The translations under genes were made by a program, and so were the position numbers. 64,000 nt of DNA from Sphingomonas sp. KRR8 (GTDB lineage Bacteria; Pseudomonadota; Alphaproteobacteria; Sphingomonadales; Sphingomonadaceae): assembly GCF_023559245.1 (NCBI RefSeq), contig NZ_CP097462.1, forward strand, positions 2,538,001 through 2,602,000, read 5' to 3'. Below are positions 26,246-37,921 of this stretch, one piece after another (positions within the stretch are counted from its first letter, which is position 1; the number at the start of each line of letters is the position of its first letter). The notes below the pieces were generated by a model, which saw only the letters and a program-made list of their open reading frames with translations, was not told the origin of the DNA and made no database searches.

Positions 26246-28143
26246 TCAGGCCAGCGGAAGCGTCAGCCGCAGGCTGAGCCCGTCACTTTGCCAGTCGCGC
26301 TCTAGCGTCCCCCGATGCTGGCGCACCAGCCGGTCGATCAGCGTCGATCCGAAACCGCTCCGGATCGGCGCTCCGCTGCAGGGGCTGTTCCGCTCCGTCC
26401 AGGTCAGATGAACTTGCGCGGGCGTGTGGTTCTCGTCGAGCGTCCAGCAGACCTCCAGCGCTCCGCCTTCGACGTGCAGGCTTCCATACTTGCACGCGTT
26501 GGTGGTGAGCTCGTGAAGCACCATGCCGACGGTGATCGCGCTCTTGGCGGGAAGCACCACGTCCGGCCCCGTGATGCGGATCTCCTGGGAGCCCATCTCA
26601 TAGGGCCTGAGCTCATTACGGACGAGATCGGTGAGGGATGCGGCGTCGTTGTCGGTGCGAAGCAGGCCATAGGTCGAGGCCAGCGCCATCAGCCGCTCGG
26701 AGAAGTTCTTCTCGAACGTGGCGGCATCGGGTGCGTTGCGCAGCGTTGCGCGCGCCATCGCCTGGATCGTTGCAAGGTTGTTCTTGATACGGTGGTGAAG
26801 CTCGGCGTTGAACAGCTTGAGCTGGTCGTCGGCGTAGCGGCGAGCGGTGATGTCGCGGGAGATGGAGACGATCCGAGAGGGCGCGCCATTTTCGTCGAGG
26901 ATCGGAGAAACGGAAACGTCCCACCACTTGGGCGTGCCCGCGGCGGTGGGGCAGAAGGCCTCGAAGGTCGAATGCTCCCCGCGCGCCGCCCTCACCAGCG
27001 CATCGCGCACGTGCGCGGCGCCCGGCTCGGGCCAGAACTGTTCCCACGGCTTGCCCAGCAGGCGGGTGACGTCGGCGACCTCCATCACGCGTTGCCCATT
27101 GCGGTTCATGAAGCTCACCGTTCCGTCGAGCTCGATCACCTTGATGCAATCGGTTGAGGCGTCGAGCACCGACTGAAGGAAGCGGTCGTTCTCCCGCAGT
27201 GCCGTCTCGCGCGCCTTGTGGTCGGTGATGTCCTCGTCGACGCCGACCATGCGCAGCGGCTTGCCGGTGGACTCCCGCACCACGACCCCGCGGGTGTGGG
27301 TCCAGCGATGGCTTCCGTCGGGCCGGACCATGCGGAACTCGATGTCGTAGTCCCTGGTGCCGGCGAGAGCCTGCTGCAGCGCCTTCTTAACAGGCTCCTG
27401 GTCATGGGATGGACGAGGGCGAAGAAGCCGTCGACGTTCTGGCCGAAGTCCGGGTCGACGCCAGCCATGGCGGCGAGCTTCTCGTCCCATTCCACGGCGC
27501 CGGTGGAGGGGTCCCACTCCCAGCAGGCGATGCATTTCGCCTGCATGGCGAGCTGCAAGCGTTCCTGATTGGCGGTGGCCTTCTGCTCCAGCAGGACCAG
27601 CTCGGTGATGTCGACATTGATCCCGACCAGACGCTCGGGGTGACCGTCCACTCCCAGGATGATCCGACCGCGATCCTGGATCCACAGCATCGAACCATCG
27701 GGACGAAGCATTCGAAACCGGTGATCCACATCCGCGCCGTGCTTCAGCGCCGCCTCGGCGACACTTGCGACCTGGTCCCGGTCGTCCGGGTGGATCGCGC
27801 CGAGCCAGCACTCCAGGGTTGGTTCGGTGCCCGCCGCGAACCCATAAAGGGCGATGGTGGAGGCCGACCATTCAAGCTTCTGGGTTCTGAAGTCGAACGT
27901 GTAGGCGGCGACCTTGCCGGCTTCCTGCGCCAGCCGCAGCCACTCGTGGGCCTGGCGAAGCTGGTCCTCGACGGCACGGCGCTTCGCCATGTCGTCGAGC
28001 AGCGCCTTGAGGATAGGTCCGTCGCCCTCGTCGGCGCGCGTCCGGGTCAGCGCGGCAAGCTGCGCCTCCAGTTCGCGGACGCGGTCGGCGAGGTGCTGAG
28101 TCGTCACGACCTCAGGATTAACCAAGCGAACCGTAACTCGCAA
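26246..28143 (-). pseudogene. PAS-domain HWE/HisKA_2 sensor histidine kinase, interrupted by a one-base frameshift
   Basis: Two overlapping frames together encode one about 630-residue kinase. The first frame (from 28143) holds a coiled coil and two PAS domains and reads ...GFFALVHP. The second frame continues with DQEPVKKALQQAL, a third and fourth PAS (RMVRPDGSHRWTHTRG), the phospho-acceptor box ELHHRIKNN, and the ATPase box VLHELTTNACKYGSL. Adding one G near 27403 (CCCATGACC to CCCGATGACC) restores VHPDDQEP, the normal PAS ending. So the gene is either a recent pseudogene or the base was lost in sequencing. The start may be TTG at 28143 or GTG at 28107. No response regulator is adjacent. 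Confidence 0.85.
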
Positions 28144-28177
28144 TCTCGGCCTCAGGTCTAGGCTGGGCCACAGCTCG

Positions 28178-28552
28178 TCAGGGGCGCGGCCGCGACGCTT
28201 TCCAGGCGAGCAGGGCCCAGCCCAGGATCATTGCCGCACCGCCAACCGGAGTCACCGCTCCAAGCCAGCGCGGCGCGCCGAGCGCCATGGCGAACAACGT
28301 GGCCGCGAACAGCGCCGCGCCGCCGCCGAGCAGCCAGCCGGAAAGGCGCACCTCGGTCCGCCCGCTCACGCCCAGCGCCACCGCCAGCACGGCAATCGGC
28401 AAGAGATATTGCACGGCGGTCTGCCACCAGCCGAGCGCTTCGGCATCGAGCCGCCCTTTCAGCGCATGTGCGCCGAACGCACCAAGCATGACCGCCACCG
28501 CGCCAAGCAGCGCGCCGGTCACCACCAGCGGATCACGTCCGCCGGCGCTCAC
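28178..28552 (-). CDS. DUF423 membrane protein
   Basis: A 124-residue protein with four transmembrane helices; LGAVAVMLGAFGAHALKGRL and WQTAVQYLLPIAVLAV are the DUF423 signatures. Function unknown. It overlaps the upstream aldehyde dehydrogenase stop by 4 bases and is probably co-transcribed with it. Confidence 0.92.
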   Translation of the reverse strand: MSAGGRDPLVVTGALLGAVAVMLGAFGAHALKGRLDAEALGWWQTAVQYLLPIAVLAVALGVSGRTEVRLSGWLLGGGAALFAATLFAMALGAPRWLGAVTPVGGAAMILGWALLAWKASRPRP

Positions 28553-29988
28553 GCCTGGTGGATGGCCTTGGTCACCTGGTAGCTCTGCAGCCCCTCGGGT
28601 CCGCCTTCGGAGCCGGTGCCCGAATCCTTGATTCCGCCGAAGGGAGCGTCGGCGACCGAGATGGCGAAGGTGTTGATGCCCACCATCCCGCTCTCGATCC
28701 CATCGCCCATCAGGTTGGCGCGGCGGCCATTCTCGGTGAAGACGAAGGCGGCGAGGCCGTATGGCAGGCGATTGGCCTGCTCGAGCGCCTCGTCGTCGCT
28801 GGCGAATGAGCGCATCAGCGCGACCGGGCCGAACGGCTCGTTGTTCATCACGTCCGCCTCGAGCGGCACGTCGGCGAGGACGGTCGGCTGGAAGAAGAAG
28901 CCGGCATCCCCCCGCTCACCGCCCGCAAGCACGCTCGCGCCCTTGGCCTTGGCGTCGTCGACCAGCTGCTGGATGGCGGGCAGGCGGCGCTGGTTGGCGA
29001 GCGGGCCCATGCCGACGCCGGCCTCCATGCCATTGCCGACCTTCACCTGGCGGGCGCGCTCGGCGAAGCCACGCTTGAACGCGTCGTAGATCCCTTCCTG
29101 GACGTAGAAGCGGGTGGGGGAGACGCACACCTGGCCGGCGTTGCGGAATTTCTGTGGAACGACCGCATCCAGGGTCTTTTCCAGGTCGCAATCGTCGAAC
29201 ACTAGCACGGGCGCGTGTCCGCCAAGCTCCATGGTGATTCGCTTCATTCCATCCGCGGCGAGTTTCATCAGATGCTTGCCGACGGGGATGGAGCCGGTGA
29301 AGCTGATCTTGCGGATGACCCGGCTGCCGATCAGCTGGCGGCTGACCGTGTCGGGAACCCCGTGGACCAGCTGGAACACGCCGTTGGGAATGCCGGCATC
29401 GGCCAGCGCCCGGCCCAGCGCGCCGGTGCAGCCCGGCGTTTCCTCGGGCGGTTTGGAAATGACGGTGCAGCCCGCCGCGAGCGCCGCCGCGACCTTCTTG
29501 GCGAGAAGGTAGATCGGGAAATTCCACGGCGTGAAGGTAGCGGTCGGGCCGACCGGCTGCGGAATCACGATCGAGCGCTGGCCGGCCGGGCGAACCAGCA
29601 CGCGGCCGTAGGAGCGCTTGGCCTCCTCGGCATAATAATCGAACAGCTGCGCCGCGCCGTAGACCTCGCCGATCGCCTCGGGCAGCGGCTTTCCCTGCTC
29701 CTGGGTGAGGAGCGCGCCGATTGCCGGCGCCCGTTCGCGCAGCAGAGCGGCGGCCTTGTGGAGGATCGCACCGCGCGCCTCGACATCGGTCGCGCGCCAG
29801 GCGGGCCAGGCGCGGTCGGCCGCCGCCAATGCTTCCTCAAGGTCGGCGGTGGACGCGAGCGGCACTTCGCCGATCGTATCGCCGGTAGCCGGGTTGATCA
29901 CGGCTGCGGCATCGGCTTGCTCGCCGGCGCGCCAGCTGCCGTCGATGAAGAGCTTGAGGTCGGCGTCGTAGGTGGCGGTGTCGGTCAT
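28549..29988 (-). CDS. gabD: NAD(P)-dependent succinate-semialdehyde dehydrogenase family
   Basis: A 479-residue aldehyde dehydrogenase. FTPWNFPIYLLAKKVAAALAAGCTVI is the coenzyme-binding region, MELGGHAPVLVFD holds the general-base Glu, and FRNAGQVCVSPTRFYVQ holds the catalytic Cys. The best match by motif is the succinate-semialdehyde dehydrogenase group (GABA degradation), but related semialdehydes are possible because no GABA transaminase gene is nearby. Confidence 0.87.
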   Translation of the reverse strand: MTDTATYDADLKLFIDGSWRAGEQADAAAVINPATGDTIGEVPLASTADLEEALAAADRAWPAWRATDVEARGAILHKAAALLRERAPAIGALLTQEQGKPLPEAIGEVYGAAQLFDYYAEEAKRSYGRVLVRPAGQRSIVIPQPVGPTATFTPWNFPIYLLAKKVAAALAAGCTVISKPPEETPGCTGALGRALADAGIPNGVFQLVHGVPDTVSRQLIGSRVIRKISFTGSIPVGKHLMKLAADGMKRITMELGGHAPVLVFDDCDLEKTLDAVVPQKFRNAGQVCVSPTRFYVQEGIYDAFKRGFAERARQVKVGNGMEAGVGMGPLANQRRLPAIQQLVDDAKAKGASVLAGGERGDAGFFFQPTVLADVPLEADVMNNEPFGPVALMRSFASDDEALEQANRLPYGLAAFVFTENGRRANLMGDGIESGMVGINTFAISVADAPFGGIKDSGTGSEGGPEGLQSYQVTKAIHQA

Positions 29989-30039
29989 GGGGACGATCTA
30001 GGCCTCCCGATGCCCCCCGCCAAGCCCGTTCGCTGGGGC

Positions 30040-30291
30040 TCAATCCACCGTCGGCGGCGGGTCGAGGAACAGGCCGCCGGCCTCGTTCCCCAAGGTCCAC
30101 TGGATGCGGGCGAGCACGGTTTCGCCCTTTTCCAGGCGCAATTCGATCTCGTCCCCTTCATGAAGATCGTCGAAGTGCTCCAGCCGGAACCCCCGCGCGG
30201 AGACATCCTTGACGGTCACCTTCGACTGATGCCCGTCTCGGGCGACGAGGATGGCCGGATACTCAACCCCGACCCGCGGTCCACGCGTCAT
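30040..30291 (-). CDS. Small PilZ-domain protein
   Basis: An 83-residue single PilZ domain. TRGPRVGVEYPA supplies an Arg-rich N-terminus and VKDVSARGFRLEH matches the (D/N)xSxxG motif of c-di-GMP-binding PilZ proteins; the first Arg pair is weaker than the classical RxxxR, so ligand binding is uncertain. The ATG at 30291 was chosen because it starts the domain. It lies alone upstream of rpsA on the other strand. Confidence 0.78.
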   Translation of the reverse strand: MTRGPRVGVEYPAILVARDGHQSKVTVKDVSARGFRLEHFDDLHEGDEIELRLEKGETVLARIQWTLGNEAGGLFLDPPPTVD

Positions 30292-30324
30292 TCCTGCTCC
30301 ATACGCTTGGCGGAGAACGAACAA

Positions 30325-30719
30325 CCCCGCGATGTCGTTCGGGATTAATCATAATTTAAGCTGAAGCGAAAGCCTCTGTGATCAGCTAGCTTGACACTTC
30401 TGCGGCGTCGCTTGTCTCTGGGGAGGTGCTGCGCTAAAGGCGCGCCTGCCTGACGGGTGGTGAAATCCGCGGGCAGCCCGTTCCTTCGGCGTGCTCACCG
30501 GGCCTTTTTGAGGCCCTCGCCAGCATGCAGGCCGCCCGGCATCAAGCTGGCGGCCCCCTCGGTCCCGGGCTGTTCGTGCTTCGCCGTTCGTCCGGTGCTT
30601 CGTCCGGCATGGTGCCGGCGGAGCCTTGGACCCAACGCTTGCCAGGTCCGCCAGATGGAAAGCCGACCGCTGTTGGTCCGGCTGGCGGCAAACCGACCGA
30701 GCACGAAAGAAAGAATCTC
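30325..30719 (+). promoter_or_regulatory. Long leader region of rpsA
   Basis: About 395 bases without a gene. A TTGACA at 30391-30396 could be a -35 element, but no convincing -10 follows. The region from about 30430 can form several hairpins, one of them GGGCC / GGCCC around a TTTTTGA loop near 30500. If transcription starts near 30425 the leader would be about 300 bases. rpsA is autoregulated in other bacteria, so structure here is plausible, but I cannot show a mechanism. Confidence 0.45.
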
Positions 30720-32435
30720 ATGGCCACTGCGGCTTTTCCGACCCGCGACGATTTCGCGGCAATGCTCAATGAATCGCTTGGCGGCGAGAACGAGGCCTTC
30801 GAGGGCCGCGTCGTCAAGGGCACCGTCACCGGGATCGAGAACGACCTGGCGGTGATCGACGTCGGCCTCAAGAGCGAAGGCCGGGTTCCCCTGCGTGAGT
30901 TCGCCCTCCCCGGCCAGAAGGCCGAGTTGAAGGTCGGCGACGAAGTCGAGGTGTTCGTCGACCGGGTCGAGAACGCCAACGGCGAAGCGATGCTCAGCCG
31001 CGACCGCGCCCGCCGCGAAGCCGCCTGGGACAAGCTTGAAAAGGAATTCGAGGCCGGCAACCGCGTCGACGGCGTGATCTTCGGCCGCGTCAAGGGCGGC
31101 TTCACTGTCGACCTCGGCGGCGCCGTGGCGTTCCTGCCCGGCAGCCAGGTCGACATCCGCCCGGTCCGCGACGTCCAGCCGCTGATGGATCTGCCGCAGC
31201 CCTTCCAGGTGCTGAAGATGGATCGCCGCCGCGGCAACATCGTCGTCTCGCGCCGCGCTATTCTGGAAGAGACCCGCGCCGAGCAGCGTTCGGGCCTGAT
31301 CCAGAGCCTGGCCGAAGAGCAGGTGATCGAGGGCGTGGTGAAGAACATCACCGACTACGGCGCCTTCGTGGATCTCGGCGGCATCGACGGCCTGCTGCAC
31401 GTCACCGACATCAGCTACAAGCGCGTCAACCACCCGTCGGAAGTGCTCAACATCGGCGACACGGTGAAGGTGCAGATCGTCCGCATCAACCGTGAGACCC
31501 AGCGCATCAGCCTCGGCATGAAGCAGCTCGAAAGCGATCCGTGGGAGGGCGCCGCTGCCAAGTATCCGATCGAGGGTACCTTCCGCGGCCGCGTCACCAA
31601 CATCACCGAATATGGCGCCTTCGTCGAACTGGAGCCGGGCATCGAAGGCCTGGTCCACGTCTCGGAGATGAGCTGGACCAAGAAGAACGTCCACCCGGGC
31701 AAGATCGTCAGCACCTCGCAGGAGGTGGACGTCAAGGTGCTCGAGGTCGATCAGGAGAAGCGCCGGATCTCGCTCGGCCTCAAGCAGGCCCAGAGCAATC
31801 CGTGGCACGATTTCGCGGACAAGCACCCGGTGGGCTCGACCGTCGAAGGCGAAGTCAAGAACGCGACCGAGTTCGGCCTGTTCGTCGGCCTCGACGGCGA
31901 CGTCGATGGCATGGTCCACATGTCGGACATCGCCTGGGGCGTGTCGGGCGAGGAAGCGCTGCAGCTGCATCACAAGGGTGAGCGGGTGCAGGCGGTCGTT
32001 CTCGACGTCGACGTCGAGAAGGAGCGCATCAGCCTCGGCATGAAGCAGCTCGAGCGCGGCGGCGTGGCCGTCGGCGGCGGCACCGGCAGCGGCGCCAACA
32101 AGGGCGAGACGGTCACCGTCACCGTCCTCGAGGTCCGCGACGGCGGCCTGGAAGTGCAGATCGGCGACGATGGCGCGACCGGCTTCATCAAGCGCAACGA
32201 TCTTGGCCGCGACCGCGACGAGCAGCGTCCGGAGCGGTTCCAGGTCGGCCAGAAGTTCGACGCCCTGGTCACCGGCTACGACCGGTCCAAGAAGCCGACC
32301 TTCTCGATCAAGGCGCTGCAGATCGCCGAAGAGAAGCAGGCGGTCGCCCAGTACGGTTCGAGCGACAGCGGCGCGAGCCTTGGTGACATCCTTGGCCAGG
32401 CGCTCAAGGAAGCTCAGGGCAAGACCAAGAAGTAA
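30720..32435 (+). CDS. rpsA: 30S ribosomal protein S1
   Basis: A 571-residue S1 protein, close to the usual length, starting at the ATG at 30720 with MATAAFPTRDDFAAML. Six S1/OB domains are visible as repeats: GTVTGIENDLAVIDVGLKSE, VIFGRVKGGFTVDLGG, ITDYGAFVDLGGIDGLLH, ITEYGAFVELEPGIEGLVH, ATEFGLFVGLDGDVDGMVH and a divergent last copy. It binds mRNA on the small subunit and helps start translation. It is normally next to cmk in proteobacteria but is 30 kb away here. A terminator follows. Confidence 0.97.
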   Translation: MATAAFPTRDDFAAMLNESLGGENEAFEGRVVKGTVTGIENDLAVIDVGLKSEGRVPLREFALPGQKAELKVGDEVEVFVDRVENANGEAMLSRDRARREAAWDKLEKEFEAGNRVDGVIFGRVKGGFTVDLGGAVAFLPGSQVDIRPVRDVQPLMDLPQPFQVLKMDRRRGNIVVSRRAILEETRAEQRSGLIQSLAEEQVIEGVVKNITDYGAFVDLGGIDGLLHVTDISYKRVNHPSEVLNIGDTVKVQIVRINRETQRISLGMKQLESDPWEGAAAKYPIEGTFRGRVTNITEYGAFVELEPGIEGLVHVSEMSWTKKNVHPGKIVSTSQEVDVKVLEVDQEKRRISLGLKQAQSNPWHDFADKHPVGSTVEGEVKNATEFGLFVGLDGDVDGMVHMSDIAWGVSGEEALQLHHKGERVQAVVLDVDVEKERISLGMKQLERGGVAVGGGTGSGANKGETVTVTVLEVRDGGLEVQIGDDGATGFIKRNDLGRDRDEQRPERFQVGQKFDALVTGYDRSKKPTFSIKALQIAEEKQAVAQYGSSDSGASLGDILGQALKEAQGKTKK

Positions 32436-32441
32436 GCGACA

Positions 32442-32476
32442 GGGTGCGCCGCATGCGAGTGCGGCGCGCCCTTTCT
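32442..32476 (+). terminator. Rho-independent terminator of rpsA
   Basis: GGGTGCGCCGCA pairs with TGCGGCGCGCCC over 12 positions (one G-T pair) around a 6-base loop, followed by TTTCTT, 6 bases after the rpsA stop codon. Confidence 0.85.
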
Positions 32477-32583
32477 TCCGGCCGGCGGGCAATGGCTTGC
32501 GCGGCCGGAAATTTCCTGACAGCTTGCCCGATGCCGGGTAAGCGTTTCTTTTCTGGGCAAAGAACCGAAGACGAGGACGGCGA

Positions 32584-32886
32584 ATGATCCGGTCGGAACT
32601 GGTCAACAAGCTGTGTGGAGATTTCCCGGACCTTACCCAGCGTGAGGTCGAGACCGTGGTCGCGGCCCTGTTCGACTCCATCACGGAGCAGCTGGCCGAC
32701 AATGGCCGGGTCGAGCTTCGCGGCTTCGGGGCCTTCTCGACGCGCCAGCGCGACGCCCGGGTCGGCCGCAATCCGCGCACCGGGGCCAGCGTCGATGTCG
32801 ACGCCAAGTGCGTTCCCTATTTCAAGCCGGGCAAGGAGATGCGTGAGCGTCTCAACCTGTCCGAGGTGACGGCCGAGGCCGAGTAA
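32584..32886 (+). CDS. ihfB: Integration host factor subunit beta
   Basis: A 100-residue HU/IHF-family DNA-bending protein. [35 protein letters not shown] and [15 protein letters not shown] give the IHF-beta pattern, including the Arg-rich arm and the Pro that intercalates at the DNA kink. It sits directly after rpsA, the usual position in proteobacteria. IHF often supports sigma-54 promoters and tyrosine recombinases, both of which occur in this window. Confidence 0.96.
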   Translation: MIRSELVNKLCGDFPDLTQREVETVVAALFDSITEQLADNGRVELRGFGAFSTRQRDARVGRNPRTGASVDVDAKCVPYFKPGKEMRERLNLSEVTAEAE

Positions 32887-32931
32887 CCAGCGCTTGACCA
32901 GCGCGGCGCCGCTGCCGATGAGCACAGCCGT

Positions 32932-33016
32932 GCGGGCGTGGCGGAACGGTAGACGCTGGAGACTTAAAATCTTCTGTCCTTGAGGCGTGCGGGTTCGAGT
33001 CCCGCCGCCCGCACCA
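32932..33016 (+). tRNA. tRNA-Leu (anticodon TAA)
   Basis: An 85-base type II tRNA with CCA encoded. The acceptor stem pairs GCGGGCG with CGCCCGC. The anticodon arm GGAGA / TCTTC encloses a loop CTTAAAA with TAA at the anticodon. A long variable arm lies between TGTCC and the T-arm (GGGTTCGAGTCCC). Confidence 0.95.
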
Positions 33017-33195
33017 CCATGACGGGAGCGCTGCCGCGCGCCCGGCAAAGCGGGAACCGCGCCGGTCGGCGCCGCCCGCTCCCCACTTCATCAAGCCAGC
33101 GAACCGTTCCCCTTGTCCCGGCTCGGGACGCGCGGACCCACATCCCATCGCAGACGTAATTGCCGAAATGGTAAACGTCGCGTTAGGAATTGCGC

Positions 33196-33360
33196 ATGCG
33201 TCCACTTGTCCGCCTGTCCGCACCCGCCCAGTTCGGCCGGGGCCGTGCCTTCACCCTGGCCCTGCCACAGCCGCGGGCGATCACGCTTTCGGCTGACGCA
33301 AGGCTGTTCCTGACGGCTTATGCGGCCGCGTTCGTGGTGGTGTCGGCCTGGATCTCTTAA
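33196..33360 (+). CDS. Small 54-residue protein with C-terminal hydrophobic helix
   Basis: An ATG at 33196 opens a 54-codon frame. The product is basic at the N-terminus (MRPLVRLSAPAQFGRGRAF) and ends with the hydrophobic stretch LFLTAYAAAFVVVSAWIS, a probable tail anchor. Its TAA stop and the TAA stop of the convergent MFS gene overlap in the same TTAA. The codon use is GC-rich at third positions, as in real genes here. No family recognised. Confidence 0.55.
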   Translation: MRPLVRLSAPAQFGRGRAFTLALPQPRAITLSADARLFLTAYAAAFVVVSAWIS

Positions 33361-34670
33361 TCGCAGGCGAGGTGGAGCTTCCAGCCTAGCCAGGCTGAAA
33401 CCACCGTCCCCGCCGAGACCAGCAGCAGCGTTCCGGCGATCGACACGCCCAGCCAGGTCAGGCCCAGCAGCAGCACGGCGCCAAGCACCATCGCCCCGGC
33501 ATTGACGATATTGTTCGCCGCGACCGTCCGCGCTGTCTCCGACTTTGGCACGGTGGTGGTCAGGAACGCGTAGAGCGGCACCACGAACATGCCGCCCGCG
33601 ACCGCCACCCCGAACAGGGTCGCGATGACCCACCAGGCCTTCTTGTTCGTCAGGAAGACCGACACGTCGATCAGCGACCCCGAACCTTGCGGCCAGGTGC
33701 GCGCCAACAGGTAGAGCACGAACACGAACGCGCCCATCAGCAGCGCCGAGGCAGGTGCGAAGCGCGCCGACACCTCTCCCTTGAGCAGGCGGTTGATCAC
33801 CAGCGATCCTACCGCCACCCCGACCGAGAAGATGGCCAGGAACAGGGTCGCGACACTCTGGCTCCCGTTGAACACATTCTTGACCAGTGGCGGGAATTGC
33901 GCGGCGAGCACGGCGCCGATCGCCCAGAAGAAGCTGATCGCCATGATCGCCAGGAACAGGCGCGGGATGTGCAGGGTAGCGCGGACCAGCCGGATCGACG
34001 CGCGCAGGATGTGCCAGTCGAGCCCGCGTGCCGGAAAGCCCTCGTCCTCCGGCTCGTCGACCGGCGGGGCGGGCGGCACGAACTGCCCAGCGATACGCCC
34101 GAGCACCGCCACCACCAGCACGCCCGCCGCGGCCAGGCCCGCATGGTAGCTGCCGTCCGACTGCTCGACGACCAGGATGCCGCCCAGGATGGTCCCGCCC
34201 AGGATGGCGATGTAGGTGCCGGCTTCGACCAGGCCCGTTCCGCCGAGCACCTCGTCCGCCTCCAGGTGCTGGGGCAGGAGGGCATATTTGATGGGTCCGA
34301 AAAAGGTCGAGTGGACCCCCATGGCGGTCAGCGCGACCAGCATCAGCGGGACGTTGTGGAGCATCAGGCCGCCGGCGCCGACGAGCATGATCCCGATCTC
34401 GGCATTCTTCACGGCGCGCACGATCCGGGTCTTGTCGATCGCGTCGGCCAACTGTCCCGACAGTGCCGAAAGCAGGAAGAAGGGCAGGATGAACAGCCCG
34501 CCGGCGATGGCGCTGAACGCCGCTTCCTGCGCTTCGGACCGATACACGCCGTAGATCACCAGCATGATCATGGCCGTACGAAAAAGGTTGTCGTTGAAGG
34601 CGTTGCAGAACTGCGTGACGAACAGTGGCAGGAAGCGCCGCGAACGCAGCAGATGGGTAACATTCTGCAT
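33357..34670 (-). CDS. MFS transporter (lysophospholipid-transporter LplT-like)
   Basis: A 437-residue, twelve-helix MFS protein. The N-terminus LRSRRFLPLFVTQFCNAFNDNLFRTAMI and the later GPIKYALLPQHLEADEVLGGTGLVEAGTYIAILGG match the LplT group of lysophospholipid flippases. In many bacteria this transporter is fused to acyltransferase and acyl-ACP synthetase domains; here it stands alone. The start at 34670 (MQNVTHLL) was chosen because the upstream extension is Arg/Cys-rich and unlike the family. pgsA, another phospholipid gene, is divergent from it. Confidence 0.9.
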   Translation of the reverse strand: MQNVTHLLRSRRFLPLFVTQFCNAFNDNLFRTAMIMLVIYGVYRSEAQEAAFSAIAGGLFILPFFLLSALSGQLADAIDKTRIVRAVKNAEIGIMLVGAGGLMLHNVPLMLVALTAMGVHSTFFGPIKYALLPQHLEADEVLGGTGLVEAGTYIAILGGTILGGILVVEQSDGSYHAGLAAAGVLVVAVLGRIAGQFVPPAPPVDEPEDEGFPARGLDWHILRASIRLVRATLHIPRLFLAIMAISFFWAIGAVLAAQFPPLVKNVFNGSQSVATLFLAIFSVGVAVGSLVINRLLKGEVSARFAPASALLMGAFVFVLYLLARTWPQGSGSLIDVSVFLTNKKAWWVIATLFGVAVAGGMFVVPLYAFLTTTVPKSETARTVAANNIVNAGAMVLGAVLLLGLTWLGVSIAGTLLLVSAGTVVSAWLGWKLHLACD

Positions 34671-34764
34671 CACGGCGGTAGGGAAACTCCAACGCAGGGG
34701 CAAACGGCAGTGGCGCCGGCATAGCCAGCTTTGCGGGTCGAACCAAACGCTATAACAAAGGGCG

Positions 34765-35331
34765 GTGCTGTCGCTTCCAAACCTGCTGACCTTGTCCCGC
34801 ATCCTGGCGGTGCCGATCCTCGTCTTCCTGCTGTGGCGTCCGGTTCCGGTCGACTATCTGGTCACCTTCGTTCTTTACTGCATTGTCGGCATCACCGACT
34901 ATTTCGACGGCTATCTTGCCCGCGCGAATGGGCAGATCAGCCGGCTTGGCCAGTTTCTCGACCCGATCGCGGACAAGATCATGATCGCCGCCGTGATCGT
35001 GATGCTGATCTCGACCCGCCATGCGAGCGAGGATCCGATCATTGCCGGCATCCACATCCTGCCCGCGCTGACCATCCTGCTGCGCGAGATCATCGTCTCG
35101 GGCCTGCGCGAGTTCCTGGCGCCGCTGCACGTCTCGGTTCCCGTCAGCCAGCTGGCCAAGTGGAAAACGACCTTCCAGCTGGTGTCGCTGGGCGCGTTGA
35201 TCCTCGCGGGCGGCGTGCCCCACGCGCCGTGGATCCACACGGTCGGGCTGTTCAGCCTGTGGGCGGCCGCGCTGCTGACGCTGTTCACGGGCTGGGACTA
35301 TCTGCGCCTCGGCCTCAGGCACATGGATTGA
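34765..35331 (+). CDS. pgsA: CDP-diacylglycerol--glycerol-3-phosphate 3-phosphatidyltransferase
   Basis: A 188-residue integral membrane enzyme with a GTG start. The CDP-alcohol phosphotransferase motif is intact: DYFDGYLAR, then GQFLDPIADK with the two last Asp. It makes phosphatidylglycerol phosphate, the precursor of phosphatidylglycerol and cardiolipin, in the inner membrane. MSLPNLLTLSRI-like N-terminus (LSLPNLLTLSRILAVP) is typical. Confidence 0.95.
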   Translation: MLSLPNLLTLSRILAVPILVFLLWRPVPVDYLVTFVLYCIVGITDYFDGYLARANGQISRLGQFLDPIADKIMIAAVIVMLISTRHASEDPIIAGIHILPALTILLREIIVSGLREFLAPLHVSVPVSQLAKWKTTFQLVSLGALILAGGVPHAPWIHTVGLFSLWAAALLTLFTGWDYLRLGLRHMD

Positions 35332-35576
35332 ACGATAGGGTTTGGGCTGCTTGGGTGGCGCCCGGGAGTCTCTGCTGCAAACGGGACCGCCCAGATGGAC
35401 AGGGTCACAGCTGAACCAGTTGCCCTCGCCGTCCTCCCCTCGGCAGGGTGCCGCCAGAACCTGCCATACCGGGGAAACATGGAAACTTCGGTGTGACCTT
35501 CGGGGCGGGCTTTCGGCGCGGCGTTCAATCGGTTTTGTCGCTCACTTCAACGAAGATTGTTTGTTTCCGTCGATGA

Positions 35577-37868
<2,292 letters not shown>

Positions 37869-37889
37869 GCTTCTGGCATGATGTGAGGA

Positions 37890-37921
37890 GGGCTCGGAGG
37901 CACATGCCTCCGGGCCCTTTC
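37890..37921. terminator. Terminator hairpin between katG and oxyR
   Basis: GGGCTCGGAGGC pairs with GCCTCCGGGCCC around an ACAT loop, followed by CTTTCC on the plus strand. It lies between two convergent stop codons and could serve both genes; the T-run is short. Confidence 0.6.

Noticed and set aside
26246..28143. Two separate genes for the sensor kinase
   Set aside because: The two frames overlap and join exactly at a PAS-domain boundary with one base added; neither half alone has a complete architecture.
30495..32807. A 770-codon open frame on the minus strand opposite rpsA
   Set aside because: It is the antisense shadow of a GC-rich conserved gene and has no family features; rpsA on the plus strand is certain.
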